From Clostridiales bacterium (GTDB taxonomy: Bacteria; Bacillota; Clostridia; Tissierellales; Dethiosulfatibacteraceae): a stretch of 5,267 nt of DNA. The notes beneath the pieces were generated by a model that ran no database searches, was not told the DNA's origin, and was given only the letters and a program-made list of their open reading frames with translations. Each line of letters starts with the position of its first letter. Position 1 is the stretch's first letter. Where the stretch lies: the NCBI GenBank assembly GCA_003446975.1, contig DMAP01000309.1, positions 1 to 5,267 on the forward strand, written 5' to 3'. This document shows positions 1 to 4,940 of the stretch, piece after piece. A program made the translations under genes and the position numbers.

Positions 1-1110
1 ATCGGAATACCTCCTGTCAAGATAGCAAGGTATCACAAAGCGATTTTCAGTAAAAGGCTGCTTATGTTTTCAAATTTGCCGATGACTGAAATTGCATCTA
101 TCGCAGGATTTGGATCCATAAGACAATTCAATGATGTATTTAAAGAGATTTTCGGTGTATCACCCTCCGGAATGAGAAAGGATACCTATAAGGGAACTGA
201 AAAACACAAAGAAGCGGTACTGCAGTTGCCTTATGAGGGACATCTTGATTTCAAACAAATCCTGTCATTCATGAAGGATAGAGCAATAAAAGGTGTAGAA
301 GTGATTAATGATAATAGTTATAGCAGAACATTCAGGGCAAATGATGCCAGGGGTTATTTTGAGGTATGGAATAACCCCAGAAAATCAGCCTTAGAGTTAA
401 GAATAGTCAGCGACGACATACGTTGTTACATGATTATATACAACAGAGTTCGAAAGATGTTTGATCTGGATAGGGATCTATCAGCAATTAATGAAAGATT
501 CATACATGATCCCGTGCTATCTCTAGGCATGGAGAATGGAGAGGTACCGAGACTGCCATTGGCGTTCGATAGTTTTGAATTTACTGTTAGAGCTATACTC
601 GGACAACAGATAAGCGTGAAAGCAGCCACTACTTTAGCTGGAAGGCTTGTTGAGAAAGTCTCCATCAAATGTGATGCAGGTTGCCATGATGGACTTGAAT
701 ATTTCTTCCCTGAGCCTGATGAGATTCAGTATATAAACCTTGAACAACTTGGCATAACGAAGTCGCGTCAGAATACTTTAAAAAGAGTCGTGGATGCTAT
801 AATCGATAAAAGATTTAGTTTGAGTAGAAATCAATCATTTGAAACCTTTAAGGATGATTTCTCGGCAATAGAAGGAATAGGCGATTGGACTGTTGATTAT
901 GTTGCCATGAGGGGTCTTGGGATGACAGATAGCTTTCCTTCAACTGATCTGGGTGTGATAAATGCTTTAAAGAACAGCGATGCTAAGCTCACAAAAAAAG
1001 AAGTAATGCAAATAGCTGAAAAATGGAGACCATACAGGGCTTATGCCACTCTTTGTTTGTGGAACATAGATCGAAAGAGGAGAGAAAAAAATGTATTATA
1101 CAAGATTTGA
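1..1110 (+). CDS. Ada-AlkA fusion: AraC-type HTH plus DNA-3-methyladenine glycosylase II (5' end missing)
   Basis: The frame is open from base 1, so the gene begins upstream; 369 codons are visible. Residues 1-60 are the second half of an AraC-type helix-turn-helix (SKRLLMFSNLPMTEIASIAG, then FGSIRQFNDVFKEIFGVSP), closely resembling Ada-family regulators. From about residue 73 an AlkA N-terminal domain follows (LPYEGHLDF), then the HhH-GPD glycosylase fold. This has RAILGQQIS (197-205), the hairpin EGIGDW (291-296), and PSTDLGV, whose Asp316 aligns with the catalytic Asp238 of E. coli AlkA. In known relatives a zinc methyl-phosphotriester domain precedes the HTH; here it would lie outside the window. 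Expected role: cytosolic alkylation sensor and activator that also excises 3-methyladenine and related bases, monofunctionally. The next gene starts inside its last codons. The ATG at 64 is not the true start, since it cuts the HTH and has no ribosome binding site. Confidence 0.93.
   Translation: MGIPPVKIARYHKAIFSKRLLMFSNLPMTEIASIAGFGSIRQFNDVFKEIFGVSPSGMRKDTYKGTEKHKEAVLQLPYEGHLDFKQILSFMKDRAIKGVEVINDNSYSRTFRANDARGYFEVWNNPRKSALELRIVSDDIRCYMIIYNRVRKMFDLDRDLSAINERFIHDPVLSLGMENGEVPRLPLAFDSFEFTVRAILGQQISVKAATTLAGRLVEKVSIKCDAGCHDGLEYFFPEPDEIQYINLEQLGITKSRQNTLKRVVDAIIDKRFSLSRNQSFETFKDDFSAIEGIGDWTVDYVAMRGLGMTDSFPSTDLGVINALKNSDAKLTKKEVMQIAEKWRPYRAYATLCLWNIDRKRREKNVLYKI
1078..1082 (+). promoter_or_regulatory. 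Ribosome binding site inside the upstream gene
   Basis: AGGAG within a purine-rich run lies 8 bases before the ATG at 1091, inside the last codons of the Ada-AlkA gene. It fixes the start of the methyltransferase-glycosylase gene and shows that the two genes overlap by 20 bases and are probably translated from one transcript. Confidence 0.85.
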
Positions 1111-2230
1111 TACAAGGCTTTGTGAAATGATACTTGTGGGAGATGAACAAGGACTTAGTCACTTGCACCTAAACACCGGAGAGGGGAAAAGATTTTTTGA
1201 AATATCTGATAAATGGACAAGAAATGATGAATATTTTTCATACACACGCATTCAGATTGAAGAATACTTGTCCGGAATCAGAAAAAGATTTGATATAAAA
1301 CTGAATCCAAAGGGAACAGATTTCCAGAAAAAAGTTTGGTATCAATTGTGCAATATTCCTTATGGGATGGTTCGCACCTATAAGGACATCGCTATAGCTA
1401 CTGGAAATTCAAAAGCCTCGCGAGCTGTCGGTCTGGCGAATAGCAAAAATCCAATCCCGTTGATTATCCCATGCCATAGAGTGATTGGGACTAATGGGAA
1501 GTTGACTGGATTTGCACATGGATTGGCTATTAAAGAAAAAATCATCAACTATGAAAAGATTATGACCCTTTTTAATCTTTTGCTGAGTTATTATGGCAAA
1601 CAAGATTGGTGGCCTGCCGAGACTCATTACGAGATGATGGTAGGAGCGGTATTGACACAAAATACAACCTGGAAAAATGTTGTCAAAGCATTGAATAATT
1701 TCAAGGGCAGTCTTAATCCAAGTATGATTAAATGGATTTCAACAGCGGACTTGGCCGAAATCATAAGACCCAGCGGATATTTCAATCAGAAAGCAATCAA
1801 ACTTAAAGCATTGAATGACTGGTACGAGCGATATGATTTTAGTATTGATAGAGTGAGATCAATAGATGGCGAGAAATTGCGGGAAGAACTTCTAACCATT
1901 CATGGCGTGGGTAGAGAAACAGCAGATAGTATCTTGACATATGCTGTTGGGAAGCCATATTTTGTAGTTGACACATATACTCGCAGGTTGTTTCATCGAT
2001 TGGGTTTTGATGTGCCTGCCCAGTATGATGAGTTCAGGAAAATAATAGAGGAAGCCATACCTAAAGACTTATATATTTATAATGAACTTCATGCGTTGAT
2101 TGTCAGGCATGCTACCGAGTATTGCCTTAAATCACCCAAATGTAAGGGTTGCCCTCTAGCGATACAGGATGATATGCAAGAGGAAGATCCAGAAAATCCA
2201 TCTGTGATGTTTTGTGCGAAAAGACTATGA
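1091..2230 (+). CDS. O6-alkylguanine-DNA methyltransferase fused to an endonuclease III/MagIII-like DNA glycosylase
   Basis: One 379-residue protein has two repair domains. Residues 1-155 are a complete Ogt/Ada C-terminal methyltransferase: the HTH region has Arg111 in SRAVG (arginine-finger position), the active site is PCHRV with acceptor Cys128, and GLAIKE follows. It transfers alkyl groups from O6-alkylguanine to its own cysteine in one turnover. Residues 158-379 start at once with MTLFNLLLSYYG and WWPAE, typical of the endonuclease III-related group (COG2231) that includes Helicobacter MagIII. They carry AVLTQNTTW (186-194), the hairpin HGVGRETA and catalytic Asp294 in VVDTYTRR. Glu276 occupies the position of the lyase lysine of Nth, so this domain should be a monofunctional glycosylase, probably for alkylated bases. 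Cys345, 351, 354 and 375 may bind an iron-sulfur cluster, with atypical spacing. The frame is continuous through the junction. Substrate range is inferred from family and context. Confidence 0.92.
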   Translation: MYYTRFDTRLCEMILVGDEQGLSHLHLNTGEGKRFFEISDKWTRNDEYFSYTRIQIEEYLSGIRKRFDIKLNPKGTDFQKKVWYQLCNIPYGMVRTYKDIAIATGNSKASRAVGLANSKNPIPLIIPCHRVIGTNGKLTGFAHGLAIKEKIINYEKIMTLFNLLLSYYGKQDWWPAETHYEMMVGAVLTQNTTWKNVVKALNNFKGSLNPSMIKWISTADLAEIIRPSGYFNQKAIKLKALNDWYERYDFSIDRVRSIDGEKLREELLTIHGVGRETADSILTYAVGKPYFVVDTYTRRLFHRLGFDVPAQYDEFRKIIEEAIPKDLYIYNELHALIVRHATEYCLKSPKCKGCPLAIQDDMQEEDPENPSVMFCAKRL

Positions 2231-2298
2231 ACCATTGTCAGGCTGTTGATAATTTGATTGAGAGAGCTAATTCAAGAATGTATCATAAAGGATGTTAA
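2227..2298 (+). CDS. Possible 23-codon mini-ORF coupled to both neighbours
   Basis: The ATG overlaps the preceding stop codon (ATGA at 2227-2230), and the TAA stop at 2296-2298 shares its last base with an ATG of the next gene. It would encode a 23-residue peptide starting MNHCQAVDN and ending SRMYHKGC. The stretch DNLIERANSRMY resembles the last helix of GGDEF diguanylate cyclase domains (pattern xDxLIxRADxxMY), but nothing else of such a domain is present. Only a weak purine stretch precedes the ATG. It may be a coupling leader peptide, a gene remnant, or a chance frame that fills the 70-base gap. Whether it is translated is unproven. Confidence 0.3.
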   Translation: MNHCQAVDNLIERANSRMYHKGC

Positions 2299-2300
2299 TG

Positions 2301-2585
2301 ATGAAAATTACTGTACTGCCAACAACCTTGTCGGGAAAGATTTCAACTGTTATGTATGTTCTGTTTCTCGTTTTAATGGTATTGGAAGGGAGACTCAGTG
2401 AGAATCCTCAATATGCCATTGCCCTAATTACAATGGTTGCTGTTATAATAGTTGCTGCTGCTACTGGGTTGATTGCAATAGTAAGAAGTAAAGAGCGCTC
2501 CATTATCATACTTCTCATGATTCCCTTGGGCGTGTTTCATTTGATAGGCGTTGTTTTCATGATTATAAGTTATCTCAACCCCTAA
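2301..2585 (+). CDS. Small three-helix membrane protein, unknown function
   Basis: About 94 residues with three hydrophobic segments. They lie roughly at 14-32 (ISTVMYVLFLVLMVLEG), 39-63 (YAIALITMVAVIIVAAATGL onward) and 69-91 (SIIILLMIPLGVFHLIGVV onward), with the charged link VRSKERS between the last two. The layout resembles small Firmicutes membrane proteins of unknown role that have a TxxGKxS start and a KERS link; this is recognition of a type, not of a named family. The start at 2301 is preferred because AAAGGA (2287-2292) sits 8 bases upstream. ATGs at 2292 and 2298 are in frame and possible, and the one at 2298 overlaps the mini-ORF stop. It is the last gene before a terminator and has no clear promoter, so it is probably co-transcribed with the repair genes. 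No repair function can be inferred from it. Confidence 0.72.
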   Translation: MKITVLPTTLSGKISTVMYVLFLVLMVLEGRLSENPQYAIALITMVAVIIVAAATGLIAIVRSKERSIIILLMIPLGVFHLIGVVFMIISYLNP

Positions 2586-2596
2586 CTAAAAAAACC

Positions 2597-2632
2597 AACC
2601 ACACAACAACACCATCTATTGTGTGGTTTTTT
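2597..2632 (+). terminator. Rho-independent terminator of the repair operon
   Basis: A perfect 10-bp stem (AACCACACAA at 2597-2606 pairing with TTGTGTGGTT at 2619-2628) encloses a 12-base loop and runs into a run of six T (2627-2632), 11 bases after the preceding stop. A run of A at 2588-2594 on the other side could give some minus-strand activity, but no minus-strand gene reads into it. Confidence 0.88.
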
Positions 2633-2708
2633 GTTGATCTTTTGTTGACATTCAACTGTAATTTACATGGCATAAAGAAATATATATAAATTATAATGCA
2701 ATATATAT

Positions 2709-2737
2709 TTGACAAATAGATTATTTTAATGTACAAT
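2709..2737 (+). promoter_or_regulatory. SigA-type promoter for the membrane protein-HTH pair
   Basis: TTGACA (2709-2714), a 17-base spacer and TACAAT (2732-2737) closely match the housekeeping consensus. Transcription should start near 2744, about 40 bases before the ATG at 2785. The roughly 30 bases upstream of the -35 are almost pure A/T and could act as an UP element. Confidence 0.8.
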
Positions 2738-2784
2738 ACTTTTGAAATAGGTTAGAAGACAAAATCAATAGTCAGGAGACAAGA

Positions 2785-3285
2785 ATGAAATTATTTGAGA
2801 AAAAGATAAAAGATGAAAGAATTGAGAACATTCAGAACAAGTTCTTTAAAGATGCCTATCTATTAGCAGTCGTTATTAGCATAGTATCAATGGGTGTGAA
2901 AACTTATGTTTTCAGCTATGATTTACGACAATTCTTACCGGAATTGGCTGTCATCATAATTCCTTCCTTGTACTATGGTATAAGGATTGTATTGTCGGGC
3001 GTATATTGGGCTGAAAGTGAGATGAAGGCTTCTAATAGTAAGTTGCCATTGACTTTGAAGAACTTTCTGTATGGCATTGCCATCGGGGTGGTTATTTCTC
3101 TGTTTTTCGGAGTGCGAAGTGCTGTTGTATATGGTTCGGAAGGCAGCCGGCTATATTATTTCTTGCTGGTTTTTTTGGCGAGCATGACAATTTATACGCC
3201 AGTTTTCGTTATGATTATTGTGCTTCCAGACCTTATCGGAAAAAGGATGGCTCTGAAGCTAGATAGATATAATGATAATGAGTAG
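2785..3285 (+). CDS. Four-helix membrane protein paired with an XRE regulator
   Basis: A 166-residue protein with a charged cytoplasmic-looking start (MKLFEKKIKDERIENIQNK) and four hydrophobic segments at about 23-44, 52-74, 91-110 and 122-149. It ends with a short charged tail. The DERIE...K opening followed by helices recalls Firmicutes membrane proteins of the DUF6773/DUF2178 kind, which commonly sit beside small XRE regulators. That assignment is from memory and unverified. AGGAG (2774-2778) lies 6 bases before the ATG, and a strong promoter precedes it. The regulator gene follows 39 bases after its stop, so the two are almost certainly co-transcribed. Function is unknown; a role as sensor, transporter part or target of the regulator would be speculation. 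Confidence 0.85.
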   Translation: MKLFEKKIKDERIENIQNKFFKDAYLLAVVISIVSMGVKTYVFSYDLRQFLPELAVIIIPSLYYGIRIVLSGVYWAESEMKASNSKLPLTLKNFLYGIAIGVVISLFFGVRSAVVYGSEGSRLYYFLLVFLASMTIYTPVFVMIIVLPDLIGKRMALKLDRYNDNE

Positions 3286-3324
3286 TTTGGATCCTTGCAT
3301 ACTATTCCATGAAGAAGGTGCGAA

Positions 3325-3519
3325 ATGAAAAATCTTAAATTGAAAAGTGCAAGAGTGGAAAAAGATTTGTCTCAAGAAGATTTGGCTAAAGCGGTAGGGG
3401 TAACAAGACAGACCATTGGACTAATCGAATTGGGAAGATATAATCCGTCATTGCATCTCTGTATAGCCATTTGCAAGCAATTATCTAGAACTCTGGATGA
3501 TCTTTTCTGGGAGGAGTAA
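3325..3519 (+). CDS. Small XRE/Cro-CI-type transcriptional regulator
   Basis: A 64-residue single-domain HTH_3 protein that fills the family's compact form (YozG-like). SQEDLAKAVGVTRQTIGLIE forms the helix-turn-helix: QEDLAKAVG is the first HTH helix, TRQTIGLIE the recognition helix, and ELGRYNPSL the characteristic following turn. The end, LSRTLDDLFWEE, is typical of this group. It probably binds DNA as a dimer and may control its own operon from the promoter at 2709-2737. AAGGTG at 3315-3320 supplies a ribosome binding site 4 bases before the ATG. It has no sensor domain, so any signal must come from a partner, possibly the membrane protein encoded just upstream. In most pairs of this kind that I know, the regulator gene comes first; here it is second. 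The target genes are not visible. Confidence 0.92.
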   Translation: MKNLKLKSARVEKDLSQEDLAKAVGVTRQTIGLIELGRYNPSLHLCIAICKQLSRTLDDLFWEE

Positions 3520-3533
3520 GAGAGGTATAATAA

Positions 3534-3575
3534 AAATAAGCCATACAAGAGAGATGTCTCTTATGTGGCTTATTT
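3534..3575. terminator. Bidirectional terminator between convergent genes
   Basis: A long hairpin: arms 3534-3552 and 3557-3575 pair over 19 positions with one G-T pair and one mismatch, around a 4-base GATG loop. The core is AAATAAGCCA with TGGCTTATTT. It lies 14 bases after the XRE gene stop and 14 bases past the end of the minus-strand ABM gene. The flanking T run is better when read on the minus strand (TTATTTTTATTA), but the stem should stop transcription from both sides. Confidence 0.82.
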
Positions 3576-3589
3576 CAACTAAATTGTTT

Positions 3590-3889
3590 CTAAAGTGACA
3601 TAGGTTCGCTTTTGTACAAACTAAGCTTGTATGAACCTTCGACAACAAATGGTTTGCGAGCTTCAGCGAATTTAACCATATGTGGTGATTTGATGTGAGC
3701 TTGGAGATGCTCCATTGACTCCCACACTTCAAACACAAATATCTCTTGTTCGTTTTCCAGGGATGGATAGACTGTGTACTCAATATTGCCTTTCTCTTTT
3801 CTTGTTTCTGAAACTGCTTCTTTAGCCATTTCAAGGACTTCATTCCTAAAGCCTTCATTAACCATGTATTTGACTGCAACAACTATCAT
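3590..3889 (-). CDS. ABM-domain protein (YgiN-like putative quinol monooxygenase)
   Basis: A 99-residue single-domain protein of the antibiotic biosynthesis monooxygenase superfamily, a dimeric ferredoxin-like fold. Signs: the strand MIVVAVKYMVNEG at the start, a helix with EVLEMAKEAVSETRKEKG, then NIEYTVYPS, EIFVFEVWES, and the conserved HLQAHIKSPHMVKF at about 61-74, which matches the WES...L..H..SPH..F signature of YgiN/YcnE-type proteins. Relatives are cofactor-free oxygenases acting on quinols or aromatic compounds, or LsrG-like autoinducer-2 processing enzymes, and many have no known substrate. The start is well supported: AAAGGAGAT on the minus strand (3904-3896), with GGAG ending 8 bases before the ATG, below a near-consensus promoter. 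It is transcribed alone, divergently from the CPBP protease gene. The ABM fold is sure; the substrate cannot be told. Confidence 0.9.
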   Translation of the reverse strand: MIVVAVKYMVNEGFRNEVLEMAKEAVSETRKEKGNIEYTVYPSLENEQEIFVFEVWESMEHLQAHIKSPHMVKFAEARKPFVVEGSYKLSLYKSEPMSL

Positions 3890-3922
3890 ATTCCAATCTC
3901 CTTTGTTTTTGTTATTATGGTT

Positions 3923-3951
3923 ATCGTATCAATCCTGTAAGCGCATGTCAA
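3923..3951 (-). promoter_or_regulatory. Strong minus-strand promoter for the ABM gene
   Basis: Read on the minus strand: TTGACA (3951-3946), a 17-base spacer, and TACGAT (3928-3923) preceded by TGA, giving an extended -10. Transcription should start near 3916, about 27 bases ahead of the ATG. Confidence 0.8.
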
Positions 3952-3970
3952 TATAAATAATCGGATATTT

Positions 3971-3989
3971 ACTAATCGGTGAAATTAGT
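3971..3989. repeat. Inverted repeat in the divergent intergenic region
   Basis: ACTAAT (3971-3976) and ATTAGT (3984-3989) are perfect 6-base arms around 7 bases. The site lies between the two divergent promoters, about 20 bases upstream of the minus-strand -35. Its left arm overlaps a second copy of TAATCGG (3973-3979; first copy 3958-3964). It could be an operator, but the region is AT-rich and chance is not excluded. Confidence 0.35.
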
Positions 3990-4012
3990 TCTTTATTCTT
4001 TAAATGGCTCTA

Positions 4013-4021
4013 TGTTACAAT
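4013..4021 (+). promoter_or_regulatory. Probable extended -10 promoter for the CPBP protease gene
   Basis: TGTTACAAT gives a TGn motif (4013-4015) directly before TACAAT (4016-4021). The -35 is poor: TTTATT at 3992-3997 with an 18-base spacer is the best fit. Transcription would start near 4028, leaving a leader of about 73 bases before the ATG at 4101. Confidence 0.5.
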
Positions 4022-4024
4022 AAA

Positions 4025-4044
4025 CAGATCAGTAATCATCTGAT
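4025..4044. repeat. Overlapping inverted repeats at the predicted transcription start
   Basis: ATCAG (4028-4032) and CTGAT (4040-4044) are inverted around 7 bases. Overlapping this, CAGAT (4025-4029) and ATCTG (4038-4042) form a second inverted pair. The site sits just after the predicted -10 of the CPBP gene, a usual place for a repressor operator. The stem is too short to be a strong RNA hairpin. Confidence 0.35.
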
Positions 4045-4100
4045 TCTCAAATAGTGTTCTTACTTGAATATAAGTTACAGATAAATCAATTGGAGGCAGT

Positions 4101-4820
4101 ATGAAGAAACTGTTAAAAAGAATTATATGGACTCTTATATTGTTTGTGCTACTCTTAGGCATTCCTAAACTAGCTGGTTTATTTGCTAATCTTTTCAATT
4201 ACCAATCATTTGATCCAGATGGAGCTTATGCATGGATTTATGTACATCATATAGTTCAGACTATTATTTTTATAATCATTATTGCTGGGTTGAACAAGTA
4301 CAAGTCTTTTGATTTTGGATTGGGTTGGGGCGATAAAGAAGCTGGCAAAAAATGTGTTTTAACTTTTATGTTGTTTTTTAGCATCTATACTGTAGGCGCC
4401 TTTTCGACAGTTATTATATCAGGTGGGTTCGAACATTTTCCATATCCTTTGACAATGAACAATATAATTGGCCAAATGAGTTTCCAGCTGTCAATGTCAG
4501 GTCCTTCCGAAGAACTGATATTCAGAGCATTTGCCATCCCAATACTTTCCATGCTCTATAAAGGTAGAATTTTTGGCAAGAAAGTCAGTGTAGTCAATGT
4601 CATAGCTGCAATAGTCTTTGCACTTGCACATGTGAGATGGTCTATTATACCTTTTGAAATAAGTTATAGCTCTTTCCAAGTGGTTTATGCCTTTGTACTT
4701 GGGATTTTTTATGGAGATTGTTACGAGAAATCTGGTAGCGTTTATTACCCGATGATAATGCATAGCTTTAGCAACGTGGTTATGGTCGGCGTAACCATTA
4801 TTGCTTCGTTTTTCATATAA
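4101..4820 (+). CDS. CPBP-family intramembrane metalloprotease (CAAX protease/Abi family)
   Basis: A 239-residue polytopic membrane protein with hydrophobic segments near 7-29, 46-64, 84-107, 162-178, 190-205 and 222-238. All three family motifs are present: EELIFR (Glu137, Glu138, Arg142), FALAH (Phe173, His177) and HSFSN (His221, Asn225). These residues form the metal-coordinating, water-activating active site within the membrane, so the protein should be catalytically competent. Family members process prenylated or bacteriocin precursor peptides, give self-immunity to bacteriocins, or cleave anti-sigma factors. No bacteriocin, leader peptide or anti-sigma gene is visible nearby, so the substrate is unknown. 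GGAGG (4092-4096) lies 4 bases before the ATG. The gene is probably monocistronic; I see no convincing terminator hairpin after its stop. Confidence 0.92.
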   Translation: MKKLLKRIIWTLILFVLLLGIPKLAGLFANLFNYQSFDPDGAYAWIYVHHIVQTIIFIIIIAGLNKYKSFDFGLGWGDKEAGKKCVLTFMLFFSIYTVGAFSTVIISGGFEHFPYPLTMNNIIGQMSFQLSMSGPSEELIFRAFAIPILSMLYKGRIFGKKVSVVNVIAAIVFALAHVRWSIIPFEISYSSFQVVYAFVLGIFYGDCYEKSGSVYYPMIMHSFSNVVMVGVTIIASFFI

Positions 4821-4858
4821 TCAAAAACACTTTCATATCATTTTTATACTGTTGAGTG

Positions 4859-4872
4859 AAATGAATACATTT
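4859..4872. repeat. Inverted repeat overlapping the -35 of the downstream promoter
   Basis: AAATG (4859-4863) and CATTT (4868-4872) are perfect 5-base arms around AATA. The right arm runs into the TTGAAT -35 at 4871. It could be an operator for the dehydrogenase gene, but it is short and AT-rich. Confidence 0.3.
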
Positions 4873-4898
4873 GAATCATGATACTGAAATGATATAAT
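4871..4898 (+). promoter_or_regulatory. SigA-type promoter for the YiaK-family dehydrogenase gene
   Basis: TTGAAT (4871-4876), a 16-base spacer and a perfect TATAAT (4893-4898) preceded by TGA, an extended -10. Transcription should start near 4905, about 36 bases ahead of the ATG at 4941. Confidence 0.75.
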
Positions 4899-4940
4899 TA
4901 TTTAAAGCACCATCAATTAATATGATGAGGAGGAAACAAC

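Noticed and set aside
64..66. ATG at 64 as the start of the Ada-AlkA gene
   Set aside because: The frame is open upstream to base 1 and already encodes HTH sequence; no ribosome binding site precedes this ATG, and starting here would cut the DNA-binding domain.
426..668. Minus-strand open frames inside the repair genes (426-668 and 1409-1660)
   Set aside because: They lie opposite conserved coding sequence of recognised domains and have no recognisable protein features.
1562..1564. Internal ATG (Met158) as a separate glycosylase start
   Set aside because: It sits exactly at the domain junction, but only a weak GAAAAG lies 3 bases upstream and the frame is continuous from 1091, so one fused protein is the simpler reading.
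2645..2676. TTGACA at 2645-2650 as a promoter
   Set aside because: No acceptable -10 lies 16-18 bases downstream; the closest, CATAAA, is 20 bases away. The promoter at 2709-2737 is far better.
2678..2710. Inverted repeat AAATATATA/TATATATTT
   Set aside because: It is made only of alternating A and T in a very AT-rich stretch, so the match has little weight as an operator.
3481..3882. 133-codon minus-strand frame overlapping the ABM gene
   Set aside because: It is out of frame with the well-supported ABM gene, runs through the terminator hairpin and resembles no protein family.
4101..4820. CPBP gene as bacteriocin immunity
   Set aside because: The family includes such proteins, but no bacteriocin precursor, exporter or double-glycine leader is found in the window.
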